DNA of 64,000 nt from Flavobacterium bizetiae (GTDB lineage Bacteria; Bacteroidota; Bacteroidia; Flavobacteriales; Flavobacteriaceae): contig NZ_CADCSU010000087.1 in assembly GCF_902804475.1 (NCBI RefSeq), positions 140,436 through 204,435 on the forward strand, written 5' to 3'. The number at the start of each line of letters is the position of its first letter. Position 1 is the first letter of the stretch. The notes beneath the pieces were generated by a model. That model was not told the DNA's origin. It searched no databases and saw only the letters and a program-made list of their open reading frames with translations. Below, in pieces: positions 9,315-18,584 of this stretch. The position numbers were made by a program, and so were the translations under genes.

Positions 9315-9845
9315 ATGACCGCAGACAAATTAACAACTTTCGATGTTTTAATCGAAATACCACGTGGAAGTAGAAATAAATACGAGTACGATTTTGAAAT
9401 CAAAAGAATGCGTTTCGACAGAATGTTATTCTCTTCAATGATGTACCCGGCAGATTACGGATTTATTCCTGAAACTTTAGCACTTGATGGAGATCCTCTT
9501 GATGTATTAGTTTTAATCAATGAGCCAACTTTTCCTGGTTGTGTGATAGAAGTAAAACCAATTGGAGTTTTCCATATGGCAGATGATAAAGGACCAGACG
9601 AAAAAATTATCTGTGTACCGGTTTCAGATCCAATCTGGAATTCATTAAACGATCTTTCAGATATTAACGGTCACTTATTAAAAGAAATCGAGCACTTCTT
9701 CCAGGTTTACAAAGACCTTGAAAACAAACAAGTAGATGTAGAAGGTTGGGGAGATGTAAACGAAGCATTTGCAATTATTGCTGAGTGTACAAAGCGTTTT
9801 GATGATATTGAAAATAAACCAGAGGGATTATTTAGTATTAAATAA
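9315..9845 (+). CDS. ppa: Inorganic diphosphatase (soluble, family I)
   Basis: 176 residues, the size of bacterial family I PPases. Metal and pyrophosphate-binding signature DGDPLDVLVL (about residues 56-65), plus EIPRGSRNKYEYD and YPADYGFIPETL, all conserved in Ppa. Hydrolyses cytosolic PPi. It sits directly upstream of the membrane pyrophosphatase gene, so soluble and energy-conserving PPi hydrolysis are side by side, but a strong terminator separates them. Confidence 0.97.
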   Translation: MTADKLTTFDVLIEIPRGSRNKYEYDFEIKRMRFDRMLFSSMMYPADYGFIPETLALDGDPLDVLVLINEPTFPGCVIEVKPIGVFHMADDKGPDEKIICVPVSDPIWNSLNDLSDINGHLLKEIEHFFQVYKDLENKQVDVEGWGDVNEAFAIIAECTKRFDDIENKPEGLFSIK

Positions 9846-9865
9846 TTTTTACCCTATTCTATTAT

Positions 9866-9903
9866 AAAAAAAGCAATACTGCCGTCAGGAGTATTGCTTT
9901 TTT
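9866..9903 (+). terminator. Intrinsic terminator of ppa
   Basis: AAAGCAATACT pairs with AGTATTGCTTT and is followed by T-residues, 20 bp after the ppa stop. Confidence 0.88.
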
Positions 9904-9959
9904 GTTTAAATTCGTTTTACATAGTTTATTGAATATTAACCAATAACCATTATAATATT

Positions 9960-12506
9960 ATGAACGAATTTATGATTTACTTGCCAATTGTTATGGCAAT
10001 TATAGGATTACTCTTCATGGCAATAAAAAGGACTTGGGTCCTAAAACAAGATGCTGGCGATGGCAAGATGAAAGAGATCTCAGATTACATCTACGAAGGC
10101 GCATTAGCATTTTTAAAAGCAGAATACCGATTACTAACCTTCTTCGTAATTGGTGCCAGTATAGTTTTAGCCGGAATTTCTTTTATTGTTCCTACAACAC
10201 ATATATTAATAGTAGTGGCATTTATTTTTGGAGCATTTTTCTCGGCTTTGGCTGGAAATATGGGAATGAAGATAGCTACTAAAACAAATGTTAGAACCAC
10301 TCAGGCTGCCCGAACAAGTTTACCACAAGCATTAAAAGTTTCTTTTGCCGGTGGTACCGTAATGGGATTGGGCGTTGCAGGTTTGGCTGTTTTAGGTCTG
10401 ACAGGATTTTTTATTGTTTTCTTTCAAATATTTATGAATGGGGTTTGGACTTCATCTGAAGATATGACTAAGGTTTTAGAAACTTTAGCAGGATTCTCTT
10501 TAGGTGCAGAATCAATCGCTTTGTTTGCCAGAGTTGGTGGCGGAATCTACACAAAAGCGGCTGATGTTGGTGCCGATTTAGTAGGTAAGGTAGAAGCCGG
10601 AATTCCGGAAGATGATCCGCGTAATCCTGCTACAATTGCTGATAACGTAGGGGATAATGTTGGAGACGTTGCAGGAATGGGAGCTGATTTATTTGGTTCG
10701 TATGTAGCAACTGTTCTGGCAGCAATGGTTTTAGGAAATTACGTGATCAAAGATATGGGCGGAAACATCCAGGATATTTTTGGCGGAATTGGACCAATTT
10801 TACTACCAATGGCAATTGCAGGTTTCGGTATCTTATTCTCGATTATCGGAACGACATTAGTAAAAATATCGGATGACAATGCAAAAGAAGCACAAGTACA
10901 AAAAGCATTAAATATAGGAAACTGGGTATCGATTGTGTTAACCGCAATTGCCTGTTTCTTCTTAGTAAAATACATGTTGCCGGAAACAATGCAAATGAGC
11001 TTTTTTGGCGAAGGCGCTAAAGACATCTCATCAATGCGAGTTTTTTATGCAACTTTGGTTGGTTTAGTAGTGGGTGGAGCTATTTCATCAGTTACGGAAT
11101 ATTATACAGGATTAGGTACAAAACCTGTTATGGCAATTGTACAAAAATCATCTACAGGAGCAGGAACAAACGTTATTGCAGGATTGGCAACGGGAATGAT
11201 CTCTACTTTTCCGACGGTAATTTTGTTTGCAGCAGCAATCTGGATTTCTTATGCATTAGCAGGTTTTTACGGAGTAGCTTTAGCTGCTTCAGCGATGATG
11301 GCAACTACAGCTATGCAATTAGCCATCGATGCTTTTGGACCAATCTCTGACAACGCTGGAGGAATTGCCGAAATGAGCGAATTACCTAAAGAAGTTCGTA
11401 CCAGAACCGATATTTTAGATTCAGTAGGAAATACAACCGCAGCAACCGGAAAAGGATTTGCAATTGCTTCTGCTGCATTGACTTCATTAGCATTATTTGC
11501 AGCTTACGTAACCTTTACAGGAATCGACGGAATTAATATTTTTAAAGCACCAGTTTTAGCCATGCTATTTGTGGGTGGAATGATTCCCGTAGTTTTCTCG
11601 GCTTTAGCCATGAATTCTGTTGGAAAAGCCGCTATGGATATGGTTTATGAAGTACGTCGTCAATTCAAGGAAATTCCTGGAATTATGGAAGGAACCGGAA
11701 AACCTGAATACGGAAAATGTGTTGAGATTTCTACCAAAGCCGCTTTACGCGAAATGATGTTGCCTGGAATCCTGACAATTGGTTTCCCGATTGCGATTGT
11801 ACTTTTAGGAAAATTGGTTTACGCAGATAACAATCAGTTAATTGCTGAAATGTTAGGAGGATATATGGCTGGAGTTACCGTTTCTGGTGTACTTTGGGCA
11901 GTTTTTCAAAACAATGCCGGAGGTGCCTGGGACAATGCTAAAAAATCTTTTGAAGCAGGAGTTCTAATCAACGGAGAAATGACATACAAAGGTTCTGATG
12001 CACACAAAGCTGCCGTAACCGGAGATACAGTTGGAGATCCGTTTAAAGATACTTCAGGACCATCAATGAATATCCTTATCAAATTAACCTGTTTAATAGG
12101 ATTGGTAATTGCACCAATTTTAGGAGAAGGACATGCCAATGCAGGTTTAGTAGCAAAAGGTTCATGTTGTGCTAAAACAGAGATGCATGCAGGTATTTCT
12201 AAATGCGGCGACATGTCTGGAATGACAAAAGAAGAATGTATTAAAATGTGTAAAGAAAAAGGCTGCACGGCTGAAGAAACAGCGAAATGTTTAGCTCATT
12301 TTGATACCACTGGAAAATACCAAAAAACAGATTGTTTTGATACTAGTAAATATGATAAAACGTCAGTTCGTGTTGATTTAAGAAATGAAAACGGCAAAGC
12401 TGTCGGAACTGTAACAAAAACTGCAAATGGTAAAACAACCACCGAAGTTTACGAAGGAACAGAAGAAGAAGTTGAAGCAAAAATTAGTACAGCTACTGCT
12501 AAATAA
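9960..12506 (+). CDS. hppA: Sodium-translocating membrane pyrophosphatase with Cys-rich C-terminal tail
   Basis: 848 residues, polytopic. Signature loops are [18 protein letters not shown] (193-210) and DNVGDNVGD (228-236), plus the C-terminal [22 protein letters not shown]. The K+-dependence region reads [10 protein letters not shown], with Ala where K+-independent enzymes have Lys, so it should be K+-dependent; Na+ pumping is the usual assignment for this Bacteroidota group but cannot be proven from sequence alone. After the last transmembrane helix there is a ~116-residue tail (from about 733) with eight cysteines in about 57 residues, then a charged region. Most family members end near 700-770 residues. 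Confidence 0.95.
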   Translation: MNEFMIYLPIVMAIIGLLFMAIKRTWVLKQDAGDGKMKEISDYIYEGALAFLKAEYRLLTFFVIGASIVLAGISFIVPTTHILIVVAFIFGAFFSALAGNMGMKIATKTNVRTTQAARTSLPQALKVSFAGGTVMGLGVAGLAVLGLTGFFIVFFQIFMNGVWTSSEDMTKVLETLAGFSLGAESIALFARVGGGIYTKAADVGADLVGKVEAGIPEDDPRNPATIADNVGDNVGDVAGMGADLFGSYVATVLAAMVLGNYVIKDMGGNIQDIFGGIGPILLPMAIAGFGILFSIIGTTLVKISDDNAKEAQVQKALNIGNWVSIVLTAIACFFLVKYMLPETMQMSFFGEGAKDISSMRVFYATLVGLVVGGAISSVTEYYTGLGTKPVMAIVQKSSTGAGTNVIAGLATGMISTFPTVILFAAAIWISYALAGFYGVALAASAMMATTAMQLAIDAFGPISDNAGGIAEMSELPKEVRTRTDILDSVGNTTAATGKGFAIASAALTSLALFAAYVTFTGIDGINIFKAPVLAMLFVGGMIPVVFSALAMNSVGKAAMDMVYEVRRQFKEIPGIMEGTGKPEYGKCVEISTKAALREMMLPGILTIGFPIAIVLLGKLVYADNNQLIAEMLGGYMAGVTVSGVLWAVFQNNAGGAWDNAKKSFEAGVLINGEMTYKGSDAHKAAVTGDTVGDPFKDTSGPSMNILIKLTCLIGLVIAPILGEGHANAGLVAKGSCCAKTEMHAGISKCGDMSGMTKEECIKMCKEKGCTAEETAKCLAHFDTTGKYQKTDCFDTSKYDKTSVRVDLRNENGKAVGTVTKTANGKTTTEVYEGTEEEVEAKISTATAK

Positions 12507-12509
12507 AAC

Positions 12510-12542
12510 AACTTTGTCAAAGTTTTAAACTTTGACAAAGTT
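12510..12542. repeat. Perfect palindrome AACTTTGTCAAAGTTT / AAACTTTGACAAAGTT
   Basis: 16-bp arms around a single base, 4 bp after the hppA stop. It may form a hairpin that acts with the next terminator. Confidence 0.8.
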
Positions 12543-12552
12543 TCTTAAAAAT

Positions 12553-12588
12553 AAAAATGCCTCTAAATAATTTAGAGGCATTTTTTTT
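12553..12588. terminator. Bidirectional terminator (AATGCCTCTAAA stem), copy 1
   Basis: AATGCCTCTAAA pairs with TTTAGAGGCATT and is flanked by A5 and T8. It ends hppA and, on the other strand, the 12593-13045 gene. Confidence 0.9.
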
Positions 12589-12592
12589 GATT

Positions 12593-13045
12593 TTAGAATT
12601 TATAGGAATAAATAGATGAGCTCGTTAAATTAATTTTTTTGTAATCTTCTTTTTGATATAATGTACTATGATTTTCTGGAGGTCTATTTTTGGGTATTCC
12701 TGAAATTGCAATTAGTAGATACCAAGCTGCTATAGTGAGTAAAGAAAGAATTATAGTTGAAACAAAATTTATCAATGCAATCAGCCAGTTTGTTTTATTA
12801 AAAGATTTTGGATTTTTGGAAAGGACATACCATTGAAAGCAAAAATTCATGAATAAAAGCAAGGGGAGGATGGGGTAAAAATTACTGAGTTTCTTGTGGA
12901 TCATTAAATCTCCAATAAAGAATATAATCATATTTTTGTCGATCATTAAAGCTCCAATAAAAAATATGCTCACATTTATAAAGAGCCCCCTAAGTATGAT
13001 TTTTATTTTAAGCATGACTTTATAAAGATTAGAATCAATCTGCAA
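12593..13045 (-). CDS. Hypothetical membrane protein
   Basis: 150 residues that I do not recognise. It has an N-terminal hydrophobic stretch with an internal repeat: FFIGALMIDKN (about 28-38) is followed by FFIGDLMIHKK (about 42-52). The DNA shows the same duplication (GATCATTAAA-CTCCAATAAA units at about 12900 and 12945). Then come two more hydrophobic segments (YPILPLLLFMNFCFQWYVL and LIALINFVSTIILSLLTIAAWYLLIAI) and a polar C-terminus. The start is uncertain; Met11 is also possible. It lies between two almost identical terminators, as if inserted there. Confidence 0.5.
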   Translation of the reverse strand: MQIDSNLYKVMLKIKIILRGLFINVSIFFIGALMIDKNMIIFFIGDLMIHKKLSNFYPILPLLLFMNFCFQWYVLSKNPKSFNKTNWLIALINFVSTIILSLLTIAAWYLLIAISGIPKNRPPENHSTLYQKEDYKKINLTSSSIYSYKF

Positions 13046-13161
13046 AAGTAGCCTTTTATTTGTTAATTTGTAAAATAAGGCATTTTGTCAAAAATAGATT
13101 AAGTACAAAAATATCATGATAAAGAGTAATTGATTTATATATTATTTTAGCTTTAGAAAAC

Positions 13162-13196
13162 AAAAATGCCTCTAAAATTATTTAGAGGCATTTTTT
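13162..13196 (-). terminator. Terminator of the deoxynucleoside kinase gene (AATGCCTCTAAA stem), copy 2
   Basis: The same 12-bp stem as the hairpin at 12553-12588, differing only in the loop and flanks. On the minus strand it follows the dNK stop by 20 bp. Confidence 0.88.
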
Positions 13197-13216
13197 ATTC
13201 GTGTAAATTCGTGTTT

Positions 13217-13831
13217 CTAAAACAACCCGTTCAATTCAGCATCAATTCTGTTAATGATGTTTCCTAAATCTTCAGGATTATCAACGAAATTTATATTATC
13301 AACATCAATAATTAATAGTTTTCCTTTAGTATACGTTTGTACCCAGGCTTCGTATCTTTCGTTCAAACGGCTTAAATAATCGATCGAAATAGAATTTTCG
13401 TAATCACGTCCGCGTTTATGAATTTGTCCAACAAGATTAGGAATAGAACTTCTTAGGTAAATTAATAAATCCGGTGCTTTTACCAATGATTCCATCAATT
13501 CAAAAAGTGAAGTATAATTTTCGAAATCGCGACTTGTCATTAATCCCATCGAATATAAGTTGGGAGCAAAGATATGTGCGTCTTCATAAATCGTTCTGTC
13601 CTGAACAATTTTCTTCCCGCTTTCGCGGATTTGCAATACCTGACGGAAACGGCTATTTAGGAAATAAATCTGCAAATTAAACGACCAGCGTTCCATCTGA
13701 TGGTAAAAATCATCTAAATACGGATTATCAACTACATCTTCATAATGAGGTTCCCATTTGAAATGTTTGGCTAATAATTTAGTTAAAGTTGTTTTTCCTG
13801 CTCCTATATTTCCTGCTATTGCTATGTGCAT
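13217..13831 (-). CDS. Deoxynucleoside kinase
   Basis: 204 residues. P-loop GNIGAGKTT at residues 7-15 and the DRTIYEDAHIF motif in the middle (the DRS-type motif of the dGK/dAK/dCK family), with RSSIPNLVGQIHKRGRDYE as the lid region. It phosphorylates deoxynucleosides for salvage. Substrate preference cannot be told from sequence. The start codon overlaps the stop codon of the upstream gene (TAATG on the minus strand), so translation is probably coupled. Confidence 0.92.
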   Translation of the reverse strand: MHIAIAGNIGAGKTTLTKLLAKHFKWEPHYEDVVDNPYLDDFYHQMERWSFNLQIYFLNSRFRQVLQIRESGKKIVQDRTIYEDAHIFAPNLYSMGLMTSRDFENYTSLFELMESLVKAPDLLIYLRSSIPNLVGQIHKRGRDYENSISIDYLSRLNERYEAWVQTYTKGKLLIIDVDNINFVDNPEDLGNIINRIDAELNGLF

Positions 13832-14646
13832 TACGGTGTTACGATTTTATAATTTGTTATTTCTTTAGCTGTAAAAATAGATAAAATTTGGTCTTTGTAG
13901 TAGAATTTGTCAAACGATTTTTCTAAAATTTCAATTTCAGAAAATGCATTCGAATTTGTACTTGTAATGTCTTTAAAATACAACAAATTAGCTTTACTAA
14001 AAAGATATTGGTGATTATTGATTATTTCGATGGTATCAAAATCAGCTACTTTTCCTAAAGCAGTTGTTTTTCCAAAAATATCACAAGAAAACCAATTGTT
14101 TTTTTTATCGATCCAGTAAAAAGTATTAAAGTCTGTTTGGTAATATTTTATGGTTTCTATCAATGGAGTAGAAACGGTTTTATATTCATTTTTCAAATAA
14201 TCAAAAAGGCTTATTTGTTGGTTTAACGCGTTAAAAATCCATAATTGATTTTGTGTAGACATCCCGATCGCCGAAACAACAATAGGCGTATTGTTGAGAG
14301 AAAAATTAATCTCTGTCACTTTATTCAGCTGATTGTCTAATAAAACTACGCTATTAAAATCTTCATAAAATAAAACAATCTTAAGCGGATTTTGTAAATC
14401 GACTTTGTTAATTTTTCCCAGCGATACATTTTTATACTCAAATACTTCTTTGTCTTTGGTTTTACTAAAAACATTGTTTTTAATCTGATAAGAATATCCA
14501 AAAGAATCATAACCTGAAAATTCATCAGCAATTATTGAAAAATGAGAAACTGAAGAAGCTTTTATTTTTTGATTTTGCGAAAAAACAGCAGTAAGGGAAC
14601 CGGCAATAAAAAGAAGATTTAAAAAAAAGTGTGCCGTTTTACTCAT
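13831..14646 (-). CDS. Exported protein of unknown function, coupled to dNK
   Basis: 271 residues with an N-terminal signal peptide (hydrophobic FFLNLLFIAGSLTAVFSQ, cleavage likely after FSQ). The remainder is rich in short beta strands with repeated aromatic and hydrophobic motifs (FSIIADEF, IGMSTQNQLWIFN, IKYYQTDFNTFYWIDKK, NNHQYLFSKANLLYFKD), suggestive of a beta-propeller-like fold. That is an inference; I recognise no domain. No catalytic motif is visible. Stop and start codons overlap with the kinase gene. Confidence 0.8.
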   Translation of the reverse strand: MSKTAHFFLNLLFIAGSLTAVFSQNQKIKASSVSHFSIIADEFSGYDSFGYSYQIKNNVFSKTKDKEVFEYKNVSLGKINKVDLQNPLKIVLFYEDFNSVVLLDNQLNKVTEINFSLNNTPIVVSAIGMSTQNQLWIFNALNQQISLFDYLKNEYKTVSTPLIETIKYYQTDFNTFYWIDKKNNWFSCDIFGKTTALGKVADFDTIEIINNHQYLFSKANLLYFKDITSTNSNAFSEIEILEKSFDKFYYKDQILSIFTAKEITNYKIVTP

Positions 14647-14870
14647 GATATTGGTTTTCTAAAGAGCCAAATTACAAAAAACCTTTATAGAAATTAGTTA
14701 ATTAAGAGACATTTACCGCTTAAATTCTATTATGCTGTAATAGTCTAAGTTATAGTCGGTTTTGTCTATATTTTAATGGTATTGATATATTTAACTTTCT
14801 GTATTTTAAAATAAATAATACATTTGAGTAGTAAGTTGTATCAGGCTTAATCAATTTTAAAGAAAACACA

Positions 14871-15761
14871 ATGAAAAAAGTATTTTACTATATGTCTTTC
14901 TTATTTGCTTTTACGCAAATGCAGGCTCAAAAAGATTTTCAGGGAATGGCCGTTTACGAGTCAAAAACACAAGCGCCAAAGTTTGAAGGCATGAGAGGCA
15001 ATCGTGACATTACCCCGGAAATGCAAAAAAGTATGGAAGAGCGAATGAAAAAAATGCTGGAAAAAACCTTTATTCTGAATTTTGATAAATCGGCTTCTAT
15101 TTATAAAGAAGAAGAAAAATTGGAAAGTCCGGGGCAACAAGGAGGTTTTCGCGTTATGGTGAGTTCGATGATGGGAGGCGGTGGCACTTTCTATAAAGAT
15201 GTAAAAACAAAATCATATACTGTTGATAAAGAATTTATGGGCAAGGAATTTCTTGTTGTGGATTCGTTACCAAAGTTAAATTGGAAATTAGAGCAGGAAA
15301 CCAAACAAATTGGCGGATACAATTGCTACAAAGCAACTGCAGTAAAAGAACCGAGTAAAACCGATTTTAGAAACTTTAGGCCTAAAAAAACTGATGACAA
15401 AAAGGATGAAGCCAAAAAGACTTCCGGCGAAACTAAAACCAATTTTTCGGATAATTTTGAGTTGCCAAAAGAAGTTGTAGTAACGGCCTGGTATACGCCG
15501 GAAATTCCTGTAAACCAAGGTCCGGAGAATTATTGGGGACTTCCGGGTTTAATTTTAGAAATAAATGACGGATCGACTACAATTTTATGTTCTAAAGTTG
15601 TGTTGAATGCAAAAGATAAAGTAGATATCAAACCTTCTAAAAAAGGAAAAGTAGTAACTCAGAAAGATTATGACGAAACTGTAGTTAAAAAAATGGAAGA
15701 ATTTAGAGATATGAATGGCGGGCGTGCAAGATCTGCTGCTCCTGTTATGATGGGAAGATAA
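14871..15761 (+). CDS. GLPGLI family protein
   Basis: 296 residues with a signal peptide ending near MQAQ (about residue 20). The family-naming motif GLPGLI is at residues 223-228, in the usual context ENYWGLPGLILEINDG. Members are exported Bacteroidetes proteins of unknown function, often next to a large outer-membrane barrel, exactly as here (next gene 43 bp downstream, same strand). A Lys/Asp-rich linker (about 171-190) precedes the motif. A TACATTTG -7 box at 14819-14826 is a plausible promoter element. Confidence 0.93.
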   Translation: MKKVFYYMSFLFAFTQMQAQKDFQGMAVYESKTQAPKFEGMRGNRDITPEMQKSMEERMKKMLEKTFILNFDKSASIYKEEEKLESPGQQGGFRVMVSSMMGGGGTFYKDVKTKSYTVDKEFMGKEFLVVDSLPKLNWKLEQETKQIGGYNCYKATAVKEPSKTDFRNFRPKKTDDKKDEAKKTSGETKTNFSDNFELPKEVVVTAWYTPEIPVNQGPENYWGLPGLILEINDGSTTILCSKVVLNAKDKVDIKPSKKGKVVTQKDYDETVVKKMEEFRDMNGGRARSAAPVMMGR

Positions 15762-15804
15762 AACGCATGATCTCAAAAAAATATTTATTCTAATCATTTT
15801 CTTA

Positions 15805-18492
15805 ATGAACAAAACTCTTTTTATACTCGCCTTTTTATTTACTTCTATATGTTTTTCGCAAAGTGTTCGTTTTGATGGTTTTATTCAGGATGAGCAAAAA
15901 AATCCGTTAGAAATGGCCAATATAATGGCTATTAATGTTGCCACAAAAGCAATGGATTCTTACGGAATTACCAATGACAAAGGAAAGTTTCAGCTTACAT
16001 TAAAGCCAAATACTTCTTATTCTATCAAAGTAAGTTATCTGGGAATGAAGTCGAAAGAGATTTCAATTGCAACGCAAAGTGCCAATATTGCCCAGAATAT
16101 TGTAATGGATGATGCCGGAATCGAACTTCAGGGCGTTGAGATTGTGCGTGAAATGCCGGTTTCTATAAAAGGCGATACCATTGTATACAATGCTGATTCA
16201 TTTAAATCAGGAACCGAGAAAAAGCTGGAAGATGTACTGAAAAAATTGCCGGGAGTGGAGGTAAATGCCGATGGTGAGATTGAAGTGGAGGGTAAAAAAG
16301 TGAGTAAACTAATGGTTGAAGGCAAAGATTTTTTTGATGGAGATACCAAACTTGGTGTTAAAAATATTCCGGCCGATGCCATTGATAAAATTCAGGTATT
16401 AAGAAATTATAATGAAGTTGGAGCCTTAAAAGGTTTAGGGAATGATCAGGATAATGTGGCAATGAATATTAAACTGAAAGAAGGTAAAAAGAACTTTTGG
16501 TTTGGAGATGTAACTGCCGGAACTGGAGTTGGTGAACTTGACAGCCGCTATATTATTAATCCTAAATTATTTTATTACAGTCCCAAGTACAGCATTAATG
16601 TAATTACCAATTTTAATAATATTGGAGAATTACCGTTGACAGCACAAGATTATTTTAAGTTCACAGGCGGATTTAAAAATATGATGCAAAAAGGCGGAAG
16701 TAATTTTAATATTTCATCGAATGATTTAGGAATTTCGATTTTGAGAAACAATCGCGCGAAAGAAATTGAAACGAAATTTGGAGCGACAAACTTTGCTTAT
16801 TCCGTTACAAAAAAATGGAACATTAGTGGTTTTGCCATATTATCTACATCAAAAACTGATCTTGAAACGAAATCTCAAACGACAATTTTAGATTCTGGAG
16901 ATGAACAAAAAAGAGAAGAAGAAACGCATCAAAAAAATAATCTAGGGCTTTTTAAACTGAGTTCTATATATAAACCCAATGATAAATTTCAGTTTGATTA
17001 TGACATCTTAACGAAGTTGTCGAAACAAAATGAAGATACTGATTTGTTGCGTGAATCGGTGGTGAATAAAGTTTCAACTTTAGAAACAATCCTGACCAAT
17101 AAAAAACAAGATCCAACATCTATAAAACAGGATTTGAGTTTGTACTACACGCAAAGCGATAAAAATATTTTTGCTTTTGAAATGCAGCATCTGTATCAGG
17201 ACGAAAACCCATTTTATAACGCCAATCTACGCACACAACCTTTTGATTTAGCAGGTTATACTTCGGGACAGCAAAGAAATGACCTGAATCAGGATCGATT
17301 TGTAAAAACGAATAAATTAGATGCCAAACTGGATTACTATTATATGGTGACGCCAAAAAGCAACATCAATATTACACTTGGTAATACATTTTCGTATCAG
17401 GATTTTAATTCCCATATTTTTCAAATGTTGGATAACGGAGACAGAAATGATTTAGATGATCCTCAAAACAATAATAAAGTCAATTATAATTTTAATGATG
17501 TATTTCTGGGATTTCATTATAAAATTCTGGCAGGAAAATTTACTTTGACTCCGGGGGTTAGTGTGCATTCTTATAATATGAAAAACACACAATTAGGAAC
17601 TGATTATTCTCAAAATTTCGTAAAAATATTGCCTGATTTTTTCGCTTTATATCAAATCAAAAAATCGGAAAGTTTGACGTATAATTTCTCCTTAACGAAT
17701 GATTTTACAGATATTAATCAGTTAGCTGCAGGTTATGTTTTGTCTGATTACAGTAGTTTGTTCCGCGGAAATCGTCTCTTAGAAAATGCTACTTCGCAAG
17801 TGCATTCGTTGCGTTATTTTAAATACAACATGTTCAATTTTGAAAACATTTTTGCCAATGCAACTTATACTAAAAAAGTAGATGCGATTAAAACCAGTGC
17901 AGATTTTACAGGAATCAACCAATCATCATCGCCTTATAATTCTAATTTGGCCGATGAAACTTTTACCGGAATGGGAAATTACGGACGTTCTTTTTTAAAG
18001 AATTATAAAGCATCTGTAAACGCGACTTTCAATTGGTCTAAATTTAATAATATTCAGAATAATGAATTAGCGACTACAGAAAGTTTTAGTCAAAGTTATA
18101 CCGTAAAAGCTTCAACAAATTATAAAAACTTACCCAATATTGAGTTTGGTTATAATGCTTTGATAAACAAATACAGCGGCTCAACTTATTATACAGACAA
18201 GCCTTTTGCAAGACTAGATTATTATTTCCTGGATAGTTTTTCGTTTGTGTCAGAATATGAATTTTACCATTATTACAATGGCAATAAAACAGTCGATAAC
18301 GAATATGATTTTTTAAGCGCCAGTTTAATTTATCAAAAAAAGGATAGCAAATGGGAGTACAAAATTTCGGCAACGAACTTGTTAAATACAAAATATCTTA
18401 ATGATGACAGCTTCTCGCAGTTTTCTACAAGAGTGTCACAATACACGGTACAACCCCGTTACATCATATTTTCGATGAAATATAATTTATAG
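15805..18492 (+). CDS. Outer-membrane beta-barrel (TonB-receptor-like) protein with carboxypeptidase-regulatory-like N-domain
   Basis: 895 residues. Signal peptide (ILAFLFTSICFSQ), then a CarboxypepD_reg-like domain (VRFDGFIQDEQKNPLEMANIMAIN...), a plug-like region (VEIVREMPVSIKGDTIVYNADSFKSGTEKKLEDVLKKLPGVEV, KLMVEGKDFF, GLGNDQDNVAMNIKLKEGKK) and a long barrel ending in IIFSMKYNL with a terminal aromatic/hydrophobic strand. This matches the outer-membrane beta-barrel family paired with GLPGLI proteins. It probably forms an operon with the gene upstream. Substrate unknown. Confidence 0.9.
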   Translation: MNKTLFILAFLFTSICFSQSVRFDGFIQDEQKNPLEMANIMAINVATKAMDSYGITNDKGKFQLTLKPNTSYSIKVSYLGMKSKEISIATQSANIAQNIVMDDAGIELQGVEIVREMPVSIKGDTIVYNADSFKSGTEKKLEDVLKKLPGVEVNADGEIEVEGKKVSKLMVEGKDFFDGDTKLGVKNIPADAIDKIQVLRNYNEVGALKGLGNDQDNVAMNIKLKEGKKNFWFGDVTAGTGVGELDSRYIINPKLFYYSPKYSINVITNFNNIGELPLTAQDYFKFTGGFKNMMQKGGSNFNISSNDLGISILRNNRAKEIETKFGATNFAYSVTKKWNISGFAILSTSKTDLETKSQTTILDSGDEQKREEETHQKNNLGLFKLSSIYKPNDKFQFDYDILTKLSKQNEDTDLLRESVVNKVSTLETILTNKKQDPTSIKQDLSLYYTQSDKNIFAFEMQHLYQDENPFYNANLRTQPFDLAGYTSGQQRNDLNQDRFVKTNKLDAKLDYYYMVTPKSNINITLGNTFSYQDFNSHIFQMLDNGDRNDLDDPQNNNKVNYNFNDVFLGFHYKILAGKFTLTPGVSVHSYNMKNTQLGTDYSQNFVKILPDFFALYQIKKSESLTYNFSLTNDFTDINQLAAGYVLSDYSSLFRGNRLLENATSQVHSLRYFKYNMFNFENIFANATYTKKVDAIKTSADFTGINQSSSPYNSNLADETFTGMGNYGRSFLKNYKASVNATFNWSKFNNIQNNELATTESFSQSYTVKASTNYKNLPNIEFGYNALINKYSGSTYYTDKPFARLDYYFLDSFSFVSEYEFYHYYNGNKTVDNEYDFLSASLIYQKKDSKWEYKISATNLLNTKYLNDDSFSQFSTRVSQYTVQPRYIIFSMKYNL

Positions 18493-18546
18493 TATTTTAA
18501 TTACATTATCTTATTTTTTTGATACTCTTTTTAAATAAGAAAGAAA

Positions 18547-18554
18547 TATCTTTG
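18547..18554 (+). promoter_or_regulatory. -7 promoter box TATCTTTG
   Basis: A perfect TAnnTTTG match 31 bp before the ATG at 18585. It lies inside the open frame if that were started at 18519, so it argues for the 18585 start. The nearest TTG is 25 bp upstream, a little far. Confidence 0.5.
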
Positions 18555-18584
18555 TTTGAAATAGTAACAACTAAAATTTTAAGC

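Noticed and set aside
11906..12268. 120-codon antisense frame in hppA
   Set aside because: Shadow of the membrane pyrophosphatase gene.
18519..18584. Start of the first tandem paralogue at 18519
   Set aside because: The segment contains a promoter-like TATCTTTG and would put extra residues before a clean signal peptide.
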